Shown: positions 51,674 through 60,615, numbered from the stretch's first letter. The stretch: DNA of 64,000 bases from JACVRM01 sp963817375 (GCA_963817375.1 CAWFOB010000005.1:372001-436000), one strand, 5' to 3'. Numbers and translations: made by a program. Notes: generated by a model not told the origin, from the letters alone.

Positions 51674-53182
51674 TCAGCGACGGTAATTCGGAGCCTCCTT
51701 GGTGATCGTCACGTCGTGGGGATGGCTCTCGCGCAGGCCGGCGCCGGTGATGCGAACGAAGCGCGCGTCCTTGAGCTCCTCGATCGTCGCCGCGCCGGTA
51801 TAGCCCATCGCCTGGCGCAGGCCGCCGACGAGCTGGCGCAGCACGGTGCGTACCGGGCCCTTGTACGGGACGCGCCCCTCGACGCCCTCGGGGATGAGGT
51901 CTGCGCTGTCCTCGACGTCGCCCTGGAAGTAGCGGTCCTTCGAGTAGCCGCGCGCCTTCATCGCGCCCAGCGAGCCCATGCCCCGGTACTCCTTGTAGCG
52001 CTCGCCGCCGGCGAGGACGACCTCGCCCGGCGACTCGTCCGTGCCGGCGAGCAGCGAGCCGAGCATGACCGTGTCGGCGCCGGCGCCGATCGCTTTCGCG
52101 ATGTCGCCGGACATCGTGATCCCGCCGTCTGCGATGACGGTGACGCCGTGCCGCGCCGCCACCGCCGCGGTGTCGAAGATGGCTGTGACCTGCGGCACGC
52201 CGACGCCGGCGACAACGCGGGTCGAGCAGATAGACCCGGGTCCTTGCCCGGCCTTCAGTGAATCGGCCCCCGCATCGATGAGCGCTTCCGCCGCTTCTGC
52301 AGTCGAGATGTTCCCGGCAACCAGGTCGACATCGAACTGGCCTTTCAGCGTCCGGGTCATTCCCAGAACTCCGTCCGAGTGCCCATGCGCGGTGTCCAGG
52401 ACGAGGGCGTCGACGCCGGCCTCCACGAGCGCACCGGCACGGTCGACCGCATCTGGCCCGACGCCGACCGCAGCGGCGACGCGGAGCCGTCCCTGCTCGT
52501 CCTTGGTCGCGTGCGGGTAGTCGATGCGCTTCTGGATGTCCTTGACGGTGATCAGGCCCTTGAGGCGCCCGTCCGCGTCGACAACCGGGAGCTTCTCGAT
52601 GCGGTGCTCGCCGAGGATCGCCTGCGCCTGCTCGAGCGTCGTCCCGACCGGTGCCGTGATCAGGTTCGCGGCCGTCATCAGGGCGCTCACGGGAACGTCC
52701 GCCTCGTCGCGGAAGCGGAGGTCGCGATTCGTGAGGATCCCGACCAGCCGCCCCTCCACGTCGACGATCGGGACGCCGGAGATGCGGTAGCGCTCCATCA
52801 GCTCGAGCGCCTCCGTCACGCGCGCGTCCGGGCCGAGGGTGACCGGCTCGCCGATCATCCCGGACTCCGAGCGCTTCACCCGGTCGACCTCGGCCACCTG
52901 AGCCTCGATCGGCAGGTTGCGGTGCAGGACGCCGATCCCGCCCTCGCGCGCCAGTGCGATGGCCAGGCGCGACTCGGTGACCGTGTCCATGGCGGCCGAG
53001 ACGATCGGGATCGCAAGCGTGATGCGCGGCGTCAGCCGCGTGGCGGTCGACACGTCCGCAGGCAGCACGTCCGAGGCGGCCGGCTCCAGCAGCACGTCGT
53101 CGAAGGTGAGGCCCTCGCGGACGAACTTGCGGCCGGCGGCGACCAGGCGCTCGACGTCCTCGGGCCGGAGGTCAATGTCCAC
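51674..53182 (-). CDS. guaB: IMP dehydrogenase
   Basis: Oxidises IMP to XMP, the committed GMP step. The 502-residue protein from GTG 53182 shows FDDVLLEPAASDVLP, two CBS repeats (about 95-215, MERYRISGVPIVDVEGRLVGILTNRDLRF and HRIEKLPVVDADG), VDALVLDTAHGHSDGV, KAGQGPGSICSTRVVAGVG with the catalytic Cys loop, and YRGMGSLGAMKARGYSKDRYF. An AGGGGGG site precedes GTG. A hairpin with a T-run lies upstream. Confidence 0.95.
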   Translation of the reverse strand: MDIDLRPEDVERLVAAGRKFVREGLTFDDVLLEPAASDVLPADVSTATRLTPRITLAIPIVSAAMDTVTESRLAIALAREGGIGVLHRNLPIEAQVAEVDRVKRSESGMIGEPVTLGPDARVTEALELMERYRISGVPIVDVEGRLVGILTNRDLRFRDEADVPVSALMTAANLITAPVGTTLEQAQAILGEHRIEKLPVVDADGRLKGLITVKDIQKRIDYPHATKDEQGRLRVAAAVGVGPDAVDRAGALVEAGVDALVLDTAHGHSDGVLGMTRTLKGQFDVDLVAGNISTAEAAEALIDAGADSLKAGQGPGSICSTRVVAGVGVPQVTAIFDTAAVAARHGVTVIADGGITMSGDIAKAIGAGADTVMLGSLLAGTDESPGEVVLAGGERYKEYRGMGSLGAMKARGYSKDRYFQGDVEDSADLIPEGVEGRVPYKGPVRTVLRQLVGGLRQAMGYTGAATIEELKDARFVRITGAGLRESHPHDVTITKEAPNYRR

Positions 53183-53207
53183 AGAGCACCCCCCTGAGAC
53201 GCGAAAA

Positions 53208-53232
53208 CCCAGGCGCCGCGGGGCTGCCTGGG
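53208..53232 (-). terminator. hairpin with short T-run between pfkB and guaB
   Basis: On the minus strand CCCAGGC pairs with GCCTGGG around an 11-nt GC-rich loop, followed by TTTT at 53207-53204. It fits a factor-independent terminator for the pfkB unit. It also sits in the guaB leader, 22 bp before the ribosome site, so attenuation is possible. Confidence 0.6.
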
Positions 53233-53288
53233 CTCTGGATGTCACTTGCAGTACGGACGTTCAACGGTCGAGCGATCCTACCACCCTG

Positions 53289-54242
53289 TTACGACGGCAC
53301 GGGCTCACGCTCGGAGACCTCGACCGCGCCGGCGAGCCGCGTCGCCTCCCGCGGGTCGAAACGGCCCGCGCCCACCTCGAGCGTCGACGCGGTGCCGGCG
53401 GCGACCGCCGCGCGCAGGGCTTCGTCGGCCGTTCGCCCGGCGGCGCGCGCGGCCAGGAACCCGGCCAGCAGGACGTCGCCCGACCCGACTGCCGACACGA
53501 CCTCGACCTGCGGCGCCGACGCCTGCAGCAGGCGCCGCGAGCGCTCCTCGCGCAGCAGCGCGTAGCAGCCGGTCGTCTCGGTGATCAGCACGTTGCGGGC
53601 GCCCATCTCGCCGATCAGGCCGAGCGCGGTGAGGAAGTCCTCGTCGTCCGAGAACTCCTGCCCGACGAGCGCCTCCGCCTCGCGCTGGTTCGGCGAGACG
53701 ATCGTCGGCTCGGCCTCGACGCCGAGCCGCAGGGGCTCGCCCTCGCAGTCGAGCACCGTCTGGACACCGCGGCGCGAGAGGTCGCGGATCGCCTCGGCGT
53801 AGAAGCCGATGTCGACGCCGCGCGGCAGCGAGCCGGCGAAGACGACGTACTCGGCCGAGCTGGACAGGTAGCGCAGCTTGTCGCGCAGCACGTCGAGCTC
53901 GTGCTGCTCGACCTGCGGCCCCCATTCGTAGATCTCGGTGAACGAGTTCGCCATCGGGTCGACGACGGCCGTCGACGTGCGCGAGTTGTCGGTGATCTGG
54001 ACGAAGTCGTGCAGGATCGACTCGCTGACGAGCTCCTGGAGGATGCGCTGGCCCGTGCCGCCGCCGGCGAGCCCTGTCGCCACGACGGGGACGTCGAGCC
54101 GCTTGAGCGCGCGGGCGATGTTGACGCCCTTGCCGCCCGCCAGCGACAGGCTCGCGCTGGCGCGGTGACGCTGGTCGAGCTGGAGGTTCGGGACGGTGAG
54201 CGTGCGGTCGAGCGCCGCGTTCAGGGTGACGGTGACGATCAC
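53289..54242 (-). CDS. 1-phosphofructokinase-type PfkB sugar kinase
   Basis: The 317-residue kinase from GTG 54242 (GTGA overlap with the dacA-like stop) shows TVTLNAALDRTLTV, LAGGKGVNIARALKRL, FAGSLPRGVDIGFYAEAI, IVSPNQREAEALVG and VVSAVGSGDVLLAGFLAARAAG with the catalytic GxGD aspartate. It belongs to the FruK/LacC group that phosphorylates fructose-1-P or tagatose-6-P. The precise sugar is unclear and no PTS genes are near. Confidence 0.88.
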   Translation of the reverse strand: MIVTVTLNAALDRTLTVPNLQLDQRHRASASLSLAGGKGVNIARALKRLDVPVVATGLAGGGTGQRILQELVSESILHDFVQITDNSRTSTAVVDPMANSFTEIYEWGPQVEQHELDVLRDKLRYLSSSAEYVVFAGSLPRGVDIGFYAEAIRDLSRRGVQTVLDCEGEPLRLGVEAEPTIVSPNQREAEALVGQEFSDDEDFLTALGLIGEMGARNVLITETTGCYALLREERSRRLLQASAPQVEVVSAVGSGDVLLAGFLAARAAGRTADEALRAAVAAGTASTLEVGAGRFDPREATRLAGAVEVSEREPVPS

Positions 54243-55360
54243 GGAAGCCACCCCGCGATCGTTTTCCCGACCCGCTTCGCATACCAGCGGGCGCGCGCCG
54301 CGACGCCCGGGTAGGACACGGACTTGGCAGCCACGAGCGGCGCGGTGGCGACGAGCCGGTGATGGTCGTAGACGCGCACGACGCCGAACTGCTCCCCGCG
54401 CGTGACCGGCAGCGCCACCACGGTGGGCGCCACCACCTCCTCACGCAGTCGGCGCCCGACCCGCACAGAGCTGCGGACGCGGTGCTCGGCGACCAGCTTG
54501 ACGGGGCCGCGCGCGAACGGGGCGGCCGCGGTCGCGTAGACGCGGTGGGGCCCGATCAGCGTCGTCACGCGGTAGCGGGAGAGGCCCCACCGCAACAGCT
54601 TCGCGAGGTCGTCGTTGCGCTCCGAGCGCGTCGGCTCACCGAGGATCGTGGCGTAGACCGTCAGGCCCTGCCCGCGCACGGCCGCGACCTGGCACCAGCC
54701 CGCGTTTCCCGTATGGCCGGTCTTGACGCCGATCACGCCGGGGAACGTGCCCAGCAGGTCGTTCCAGGTGGACAGGTGCCGCCCACCGGCGATCGTCGCC
54801 GAGCGCATCCGCACCGTCTGGCGTACGAACGGCTTGTTCATCAGCACGCGGCCGAGCAGCGTCAGGTCGCGCGCGCTCGAGTAGTGACCAGGCGCATCGA
54901 GGCCGTCCGGGCGCACGAAGTGCGTGTCGCGCAGGCCGAGCTGGCGCGCACGGCGGTTCATCATCGCGACGAAGCGCGTGCGGTCGCCGTGGCTGACGTA
55001 GTCGGCAAGCGCGACCGCGGCGTCGTTCGCGCTCTGGATCAGCGCGCCCTCGACGAGGTCGCGGACGGTCAGCCGGTCGCCCTTGTGCAGGTAGATGCTC
55101 GAGCCGCCGGGCGAGACGCCGGGGCCGACGGTGACGGTGGCGCCGAGCCTCGCATGCTCGAGCGTCAGGAGCACTGTCATGAGCTTGGTGATGCTCGCCA
55201 TCGGCAGGCGCTCGCGGGCGTGGTAGGCCGCGATCGTCTCGCCGGTCGACGCGTTCTCGATGAAGTACGCGCGCGCATGCACGGACGGGGGCGCTGCAAC
55301 CGCCGGGGCGGCGAGCGCGAGCGCGGCGACGAAGGCCGGGACGATGATGCGGATTCGCAA
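54239..55360 (-). CDS. D-alanyl-D-alanine carboxypeptidase (S11, DacA-like)
   Basis: The 373-residue exported protein has a signal peptide (MRIRIIVPAFVAALALAAPAVA) and PBP5-type motifs: MASITKLMTVLL (S-x-x-K), QSANDAAVALADYV (SxN) and GVKTGHTGNAGWC (KTG). It trims the stem peptide of peptidoglycan. The C-terminal domain and a final basic helix (YAKRVGKTIAGWLP) could lie on the membrane. Its stop overlaps the PfkB start. Confidence 0.92.
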   Translation of the reverse strand: MRIRIIVPAFVAALALAAPAVAAPPSVHARAYFIENASTGETIAAYHARERLPMASITKLMTVLLTLEHARLGATVTVGPGVSPGGSSIYLHKGDRLTVRDLVEGALIQSANDAAVALADYVSHGDRTRFVAMMNRRARQLGLRDTHFVRPDGLDAPGHYSSARDLTLLGRVLMNKPFVRQTVRMRSATIAGGRHLSTWNDLLGTFPGVIGVKTGHTGNAGWCQVAAVRGQGLTVYATILGEPTRSERNDDLAKLLRWGLSRYRVTTLIGPHRVYATAAAPFARGPVKLVAEHRVRSSVRVGRRLREEVVAPTVVALPVTRGEQFGVVRVYDHHRLVATAPLVAAKSVSYPGVAARARWYAKRVGKTIAGWLP

Positions 55361-55393
55361 GGGGCTCTCCAGGTGCTGCGCCGGAGAGGCTAC

Positions 55394-56311
55394 CTACCAG
55401 CCGGAGGCAGCCTGAATCTCGGCGCGGAGCCGGGCGGCCTCGGCGGCCGCGGCGGCCCGCCAGTCGGCGTCGCCCTGCCGGGCGGCGTAGATGATCGAGC
55501 GCGACGCGGCGACGAGCGCGCTCGCCGGCCCGCTCGTGAACGCGCGCGCGACGTCGGCGGCGTTCGCGCCCTGGGCGCCGACGCCGGGCAGCAGCATGAT
55601 CGCGCGCGGCATCAGCCGCCGCGCCTCGCCGATCGCCCGCGGATGCGTCGCGCCGACCACGGCGCCGATGCTCGAGAGCCCGCGCTCGCCGACGATGTCC
55701 TCGCCCCACTCGTTCACGTGGGACGCAACGTGGTGCCAGAGCGGCCGGCCGTCCGAGAGCTGCGCGTCCTGCACGTCCGCGGAGCCGGCGTTCGAGGTCT
55801 TGACGAGGCAGAAGATGCCGCCGCCGTCGCGCCGGCAGGCGGCAAGGAACGGCTCGATCGAGTCGCGGCCGAGGTACGGGTTGACGGTCAGCGCGTCTGC
55901 GAGCGGGACGCCGTCCTCGCGCGGCTCGAGGAAGGCGGCTGCGTACGCACGCGCCGTCGACGCGATGTCGCCGCGCTTGGCATCCGCGACGACGAGCAGG
56001 CCGGCGGTGCGCACGTACGCGCAGACGCGCTCGAAGACCTCGATGCCCGGCGCGCCGAGCGCCTCGAAGAAGGCGATCTGCACCTTCACGCCGACGACGT
56101 ACGGCGCGACCGCGTCGACGATCGCGCAGCAGAACCGCTCGACCGCGAGCGCCGAGTTGGCCCCGCCGCCGAGCTCGATCGGCAGCAGCTCGACGCGCGG
56201 GTCGAGCCCGACGAGCAGCTGCGACTGCTTGCGGTCGACGGCATCGGCGACGCGGTCGCCGAACGGGACGGTCGAGACGGCAGGCCCTGCCGGCGCGTCC
56301 TGCGCCATCAC
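55394..56311 (-). CDS. pyrF: orotidine 5'-phosphate decarboxylase (type 2)
   Basis: Final step of UMP synthesis. The 305-residue protein begins ATG with SQLLVGLDPRVELLP and has the catalytic lysine loop in LLVVADAKRGDIASTARAYA, VNPYLGRDSIEPFL, VKTSNAGSADVQD and LLPGVGAQGANAADV. The length fits the longer type 2 subgroup common in actinobacteria. pyrE is encoded 425 bp upstream on the same strand, with hup between. Confidence 0.94.
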   Translation of the reverse strand: MMAQDAPAGPAVSTVPFGDRVADAVDRKQSQLLVGLDPRVELLPIELGGGANSALAVERFCCAIVDAVAPYVVGVKVQIAFFEALGAPGIEVFERVCAYVRTAGLLVVADAKRGDIASTARAYAAAFLEPREDGVPLADALTVNPYLGRDSIEPFLAACRRDGGGIFCLVKTSNAGSADVQDAQLSDGRPLWHHVASHVNEWGEDIVGERGLSSIGAVVGATHPRAIGEARRLMPRAIMLLPGVGAQGANAADVARAFTSGPASALVAASRSIIYAARQGDADWRAAAAAEAARLRAEIQAASGW

Positions 56312-56337
56312 GGAACCGTAGTGCGAGGAAGGGGCCG

Positions 56338-56361
56338 GCGGGGGACCGGATCGCCCCCCGC
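56338..56361 (-). terminator. weak GC hairpin after hup
   Basis: GCGGGGG (56338-56344) can pair with CCCCCGC (56355-56361) around 10 nt, 30 bp after the HU stop. No T-run follows. This is a modest candidate only. Confidence 0.35.
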
Positions 56362-56390
56362 TCGATACCCCTGAAATCGCCAGCGGGGAC

Positions 56391-56669
56391 CTAGGACTTC
56401 AGCGCCTGCTTGAGGCTGCTGCCCGCCGAGAAGCGCGGGACGGTCGCGGCAGGTATGTGGACTTTCTGGCTCGGATTCCGTGGATTGACGCCTTCGCGTG
56501 CCGCACGCTCGGCGGTGGAGAACTTCCCGAACCCGGTGAACGACACCGAGTCCCGGCGCTTCAATGTGTCCGTGACGCTCTCGAGGAACGCGTCCACGGC
56601 CTTGGCAGCATCGCGACGGCTGAGGCCGGCCTTGCTGGCAACCTGATCAACGAACTCCTGTTTCGTCAC
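56391..56669 (-). CDS. hup: HU-family nucleoid protein
   Basis: The 92-residue DNA-bending protein starts at GTG 56669 after a GGGGAGGAG site. It shows TKQEFVDQVASKAGLSRRDAAKAVDAFLE, SFTGFGKFSTAERAAREGVNPRNPSQKVHIPA and ends FSAGSSLKQALKS. There is no Lys/Ala-rich tail like the mycobacterial HupB. Confidence 0.95.
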   Translation of the reverse strand: MTKQEFVDQVASKAGLSRRDAAKAVDAFLESVTDTLKRRDSVSFTGFGKFSTAERAAREGVNPRNPSQKVHIPAATVPRFSAGSSLKQALKS

Positions 56670-56735
56670 AGGCTCTCCTCCCCTATCTGGGATGAATTCA
56701 CTGGGAAGACCCTAACGAAGCCATCGGATTTCCGC

Positions 56736-57296
56736 CTAACCATGCGGGTTTGCGGGTGTTTTTCGTGTCTCGAGCAGTTCGCGCGCGACGTAGAGAGGGC
56801 GCAAACGGACGCCGTGAGCGGCCAGCTCCTCGGTCCCGCCCTCCTCCCGATCGACCACGCAGACCGCCGTTTCGCACACCAGACCGGCTTCACGGAGTGC
56901 CTTGACGGCGTCCAGCGCGGCCCCCCCGGAGGTGACCACGTCCTCCAGCAGGCACACCCGCTCGCCCTCCTCCCAGACGCCCTCGAGGCGGTTCGCGGTG
57001 CCGTACTCCTTCGCCTCCTTGCGGACGAGCAGGAACGGCAGGCCCGACGCCAGGGACGCCGCCGCGGCGAGCGCGACCGCGCCCAGCTCGGGGCCGGCCA
57101 GCCGGTCGGGCTCGTCCTCGGCCGCCGCCTCGGCGAGCATCCGGCCGAGCGGGCCGAGCAGGTCGGGCCGCGTCTCGAAGCGGTACTTGTCGAGGTAGTA
57201 GCGCGAGCGGCGGCCCGAGCGCAGGACGAAGTCGCCTTCGAGGTAGGCGTGGTCGGCGAGCGCGGCCGCGAGCTCGACCCGGTCCGGGGCCGTCAT
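56736..57296 (-). CDS. pyrE: orotate phosphoribosyltransferase
   Basis: Adds PRPP to orotate. The 186-residue protein from ATG 57296 has FVLRSGRRSRYYLDKYRFETRP, FLLVRKEAKEYGT and the PRPP loop VCLLEDVVTSGGAALDAV. The ATG overlaps the stop of the small membrane-protein gene (ATGA), so it belongs to the roadblock/small-membrane-protein/pyrE unit. Confidence 0.93.
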   Translation of the reverse strand: MTAPDRVELAAALADHAYLEGDFVLRSGRRSRYYLDKYRFETRPDLLGPLGRMLAEAAAEDEPDRLAGPELGAVALAAAASLASGLPFLLVRKEAKEYGTANRLEGVWEEGERVCLLEDVVTSGGAALDAVKALREAGLVCETAVCVVDREEGGTEELAAHGVRLRPLYVARELLETRKTPANPHG

Positions 57297-57481
57297 CGCG
57301 CGGCCGAGAGCACGTCCTCGGCGAGCTCGGCCAGCCGGCTGCCCGCCGGCGACGAGCGCGACAGGGACACGATCGAGCCGTCGTCGAACCACACGTCAGC
57401 GGCGTCCTCGGCGACGCGCCGGCGGCGGATGACGACGAACGCCGCGAGCGCGAGCAGCGCGAAGAGGGCGAGCCTACGCAT
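57293..57481 (-). CDS. 62-residue single-span membrane protein
   Basis: ATG 57481 gives MRRLALFALLALAAFVVIRR, one N-terminal helix followed by RRR, then a soluble tail DVWFDDGSIVSLSRSSPAGSRLAELAEDVLSA. It overlaps the roadblock-like gene by 8 nt and pyrE by 4 nt, so it is made with both. No family is known to me. Confidence 0.65.
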   Translation of the reverse strand: MRRLALFALLALAAFVVIRRRRVAEDAADVWFDDGSIVSLSRSSPAGSRLAELAEDVLSAAR

Positions 57482-57812
57482 CGCGGCCGATCTTCGTGAG
57501 ACAGGCTCGGAGGTCGTGCAGCGCGAGCGCCGGCGCCGCCTCCGGGCCGGCCGCCGCCACGAGCGTGAGCCCCCCGTCGGCCACGGCGAAGACCGCGCCG
57601 CCGCCGGCCTCGACATGGAGCCGCTCGACCGTCCGCTCGCCGCCGGGACGGAGCGACGCGGCCGCTTCGAGCAGCTCGGCGGCCGCGGCCGCGAACGCCG
57701 ACGAGTCGTCGAGCGTCGAGGCGCGCACGTCGCCGTCAGGGCCGAGCAGCGCGACCGCATGCAGCTCCGGCGCGAGCGTCTGCAGCTCGGCGAGGGCGTC
57801 GGCGTCGGTCAT
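57474..57812 (-). CDS. Roadblock/LC7-domain-like protein
   Basis: The 112-residue protein from ATG 57812 has the alternating pattern of Roadblock/LC7 folds: LQTLAPELHAVALLGPDGDVRAST, FAAAAAELLEAAASLR, VERLHVEAGGGAVFAVADGGLTLVAAAG. These often pair with small GTPases (MglB-like) or form dimer scaffolds. No GTPase is adjacent. The link to pyrE is by overlap only. Confidence 0.6.
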   Translation of the reverse strand: MTDADALAELQTLAPELHAVALLGPDGDVRASTLDDSSAFAAAAAELLEAAASLRPGGERTVERLHVEAGGGAVFAVADGGLTLVAAAGPEAAPALALHDLRACLTKIGRDA

Positions 57813-57868
57813 CGCTCAACCATAGTTCGCCCGGCCGGGATGCGCGCCGCCGCGGCGAACAACGCGTA

Positions 57869-58681
57869 ATGCCGGAGCCGCTCGACAAGTTCTTCCGCGA
57901 CCGCGGGCCGCACCTCGCGGCGATGATCGCGTACTTCGCACTGCTGTCGCTCGTGCCGCTCGTCTTCCTCGCGCTCGCGTTCTTCAGCGTCGGCGGCCGC
58001 GCCGACGAGTCGAGCTACCTCGTGCGCGAGCTGCAGAACATCTTCCCGTCGCGGTCGTTCAACCAGCTGATCGAGGCAGTCGACGCGATCCACGAGAACG
58101 CGACCACGCTCGGCATCGTCGGCGCGCTGCTGCTCGGCTGGTCGTCGTTGTCGCTGTTCTCGGTGCTCGAGTCGGTGTTCAACATCGTCTACGGCCGGCC
58201 GAACCGGTCATTCGTGCGCGGCAAGGCCCGGGCGTTCGTGCTGCTCGGCGGCTCGCTCGTCGTGCTGTTCGTCGGGCTCGTGATCGGGACGTTCGGCTAC
58301 CACCTCCTCACGCGCTACGCCGAGGGAGTGCTCGCGAACGAGGTGGTGGCGTACGTGCTCACGGTGCTCGTCTCCGCGGCCGCGGTGCTGCTCTTCCTGC
58401 TCGCCGTGTACTCGCAGCTGACCAACGTCCCGCTCCGGCTGGAGGACGTGCTGCCGGGCGCGCTGCTCGCCACCGGGCTGCTCGAGCTGACCTTCCAGGC
58501 GCTGCCGATCTACCTGCGACTGACCCGGGACGCGATCACGCTGCAGGCCTTCGGCGGCCTGCCGCTGCTCCTGATCTGGCTTTACCTGATGGCGAACTCG
58601 ATCATCCTCGGCGCCGAGGTCAACTGGTGGCTCCAGTTCGGGCGCCGGCCGCTAGACGTGGAGGCGCCCGGTCTGGCCTAG
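57869..58681 (+). CDS. YihY/UPF0761 (BrkB-like) membrane protein
   Basis: The 270-residue protein has six helices. It starts MPEPLDKFFRDRGPHLAAMIAYFALLSLVPLVFLALAFF, then LLGWSSLSLFSVLESVFNIVYGRP, VLLFLLAVYSQLTNVP and a final GGLPLLLIWLYLMANSIILGAEVNW, all typical of this family, once misnamed RNase BN. The role is unknown. It overlaps rdgB by 4 bp at the stop. Confidence 0.9.
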   Translation: MPEPLDKFFRDRGPHLAAMIAYFALLSLVPLVFLALAFFSVGGRADESSYLVRELQNIFPSRSFNQLIEAVDAIHENATTLGIVGALLLGWSSLSLFSVLESVFNIVYGRPNRSFVRGKARAFVLLGGSLVVLFVGLVIGTFGYHLLTRYAEGVLANEVVAYVLTVLVSAAAVLLFLLAVYSQLTNVPLRLEDVLPGALLATGLLELTFQALPIYLRLTRDAITLQAFGGLPLLLIWLYLMANSIILGAEVNWWLQFGRRPLDVEAPGLA

Positions 58682-59241
58682 CCGTGCGCGTCGAGCTCGG
58701 CAGCCGCGCGGGCGCGGTGCGAGTTGCGCGTCTTCCAGCCGTTCCCGAGCTCGGCCACCGTGCGCTCCTCGCCGTCGGGGATGAAGATCGGGTCGTAGCC
58801 GAAGCCCTCGCCGCCCCGCGGCTCGCTCGCGATGCGGCCCACGAGCGTGCCGGTGCCGCGGAGCTCTGAGCCTCGCGCGTTGACGGCGACCAGCTCGCAG
58901 ACGTAGCGCGCCCGGCGGCCGTCGCCGTCGATCTCCGCCAGCGCCTCGAGCAGCCGCTCGACCGGCCGGCCGGCGGCGAAGCGGGCGGAGTGCACGCCGG
59001 GGCGGCCGTCCAGCCCGTCGACCTCGATGCCCGAGTCCTCGCCGATCGCCCACGCGTCGGCGGGCGCGAACCGTCGGCCGAACACCGCCTTGCCGCGGGC
59101 GTTGTCGGCGTAGCTGTCGCCGTCCTCCGGCGGGAAGTCCCGCGGGCCGAGCAGCTCCAGCTGCCAGTGCGGCATCGCCGCGGCGAGCTCCTCCAGCTTG
59201 TGTGCGTTCGCCGACGCCAGGACGCCCTTCACGTATGCCAC
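58678..59241 (-). CDS. rdgB: XTP/dITP diphosphatase (RdgB/HAM1)
   Basis: The 187-residue housecleaning enzyme removes non-canonical purine nucleotides. It shows VLASANAHKLEELAAAM, SYADNARGKA, AIGEDSGIEVDGLDGRPGVHSARFA and GEGFGYDPIFIPDG. Starts GTG 59241 or 59232 both overlap the MgtC-like gene end, showing coupling. Motifs are complete. Confidence 0.93.
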   Translation of the reverse strand: MAYVKGVLASANAHKLEELAAAMPHWQLELLGPRDFPPEDGDSYADNARGKAVFGRRFAPADAWAIGEDSGIEVDGLDGRPGVHSARFAAGRPVERLLEALAEIDGDGRRARYVCELVAVNARGSELRGTGTLVGRIASEPRGGEGFGYDPIFIPDGEERTVAELGNGWKTRNSHRARAAAELDAHG

Positions 59242-59912
59242 TCGACGCGGCGGACGTCCTCGAGCCCCTTGACCTCGTCCAGGACGCCCCCTGTTGCCGC
59301 GACGGCGGGCAGCTGCGCGTTGACCTCGACGACGCGGGCGCCCTCGGCATCCTCGATCTGGAGCCCGCGGATGCGCACGCGGTGGTGCTCCAGCGCCGCG
59401 AGCACCGCGGCGGCGCTCCCGCCCTGGCCCAGCTCGACGGTGAGGCGGCCCTCGTCGGGGCGGAGGCTGGTGAGCATCCGGTGCGCGACCACGCGCAGGG
59501 GGTAGAGCGCGAAGAGGACGAGGGCGGTGCTGAGGACGGCGACGGAGTAGAAGCCCGCACCGGACGCCAGGCCGATCGCCGCGACGATCCAGAGCGTGGC
59601 CGCGGTCGTCAGGCCGCGGATCGAGCTGCCCTGGCGGATGATCGCGCCCGCGCCGAGGAAGCCGATGCCGGTGACGATCTGGGCGGCGATGCGGGTGGGG
59701 TCGAGGGTGAACCCGGTCGCGCGCCCGTACTCGAAGTCGCGGAAACCGTACGCGGAGACGAGCGTGAAGGCGGCCGACCCGAGGGAGACGAGCAGGTGCG
59801 TCCGGAAGCCGGCCTCGTGGTCGCGCAGCTCGCGCTCGAAGCCGATCGCGCCGCCGAGGGCGGCGGCGAGCGCCAGCCGCAGCAGGACGTCGGCCCAGCT
59901 GAGATCAGGCAC
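59229..59912 (-). CDS. MgtC/SapB-family membrane protein
   Basis: The 227-residue protein has four to five helices with the MgtC signature LAAALGGAIGFERELRDHEAGFRTHLLVSLGSAAFTL and VTGIGFLGAGAIIRQGSSIRGLTTAATLW. The C-terminal ACT-like tail is RVRIRGLQIEDAEGARVVEVNAQL. Members affect magnesium or membrane energy homeostasis. It overlaps rph and rdgB, making a murI-rph-mgtC-rdgB operon. Confidence 0.9.
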   Translation of the reverse strand: MPDLSWADVLLRLALAAALGGAIGFERELRDHEAGFRTHLLVSLGSAAFTLVSAYGFRDFEYGRATGFTLDPTRIAAQIVTGIGFLGAGAIIRQGSSIRGLTTAATLWIVAAIGLASGAGFYSVAVLSTALVLFALYPLRVVAHRMLTSLRPDEGRLTVELGQGGSAAAVLAALEHHRVRIRGLQIEDAEGARVVEVNAQLPAVAATGGVLDEVKGLEDVRRVEWHT

Positions 59913-60615
59913 GGACGGCGCCGGATGCTTCGCGCTGGAGCTCGGCGATCTGCTCGAGGCCGGTGGCGGCGAGGTCGAGCAGGTCGTTCATGCGCTCGCG
60001 GCTGAACGCAACGCGCTCGGCGGTCGCCTGCACCTCGACCAGGCGGCCGTCGCCGACCATCGCGACGTTGGCGTCCACGTCGGCGGCCGAGTCCTCGACG
60101 TAGTCCAGGTCGAGCAGCAGCTCGTCCTCGACGATGCCGAGCGAGACCGCGGCGATCGAGTCGGTCAGCGCGCGCGAGAGCCCGAAGCGGTCGAGCGCGC
60201 GGGCTGCGGCGACCCAGGCGCCGGAGATCGCGGCGGTGCGCGTGCCGCCGTCGGCCTGGAGGACGTCGCAGTCGAGCCAGACGGTGCGCTCGCCGAGCGC
60301 CTCGAAGTCGGTCACGGCACGGAGCGCCCGGCCGATCAGGCGCTGGATCTCGACGGTGCGCCCCTTCTGCTTGCCGGCGGCCTCGCGCGGCGTCCGGTCG
60401 CCGGTCGACGCGGGGAGCATCCCGTACTCGGCCGTCATCCAGCCCTTGCCCCGGCCGGACATCCAGCGCGGGACGCTGTTCTCGATGGACGCCGTGCAGA
60501 GGACGATCGTCTTGCCGCAGGTGACGAGCGCGGAGCCGTGCGCCTGCTCGAGGTAGTCGGGCTCGATCCGATACGGACGCAGCTCGTCGGGCCGGCGCCC
60601 GTCGTGGCGGGTCAT
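59905..60615 (-). CDS. rph: ribonuclease PH
   Basis: Phosphorolytic 3' trimming of tRNA. The 236-residue protein from ATG 60615 shows HGSALVTCGKTIVLCTASIE, GKGWMTAEYGMLPAST, REAAGKQKGRTVEIQRLIGRALRAV, DCDVLQADGGTRTAAISGAWVA and DLDYVEDSAADVDANVAMVG. Its ATG overlaps the murI stop. Length is normal. Confidence 0.95.
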   Translation of the reverse strand: MTRHDGRRPDELRPYRIEPDYLEQAHGSALVTCGKTIVLCTASIENSVPRWMSGRGKGWMTAEYGMLPASTGDRTPREAAGKQKGRTVEIQRLIGRALRAVTDFEALGERTVWLDCDVLQADGGTRTAAISGAWVAAARALDRFGLSRALTDSIAAVSLGIVEDELLLDLDYVEDSAADVDANVAMVGDGRLVEVQATAERVAFSRERMNDLLDLAATGLEQIAELQREASGAVRA

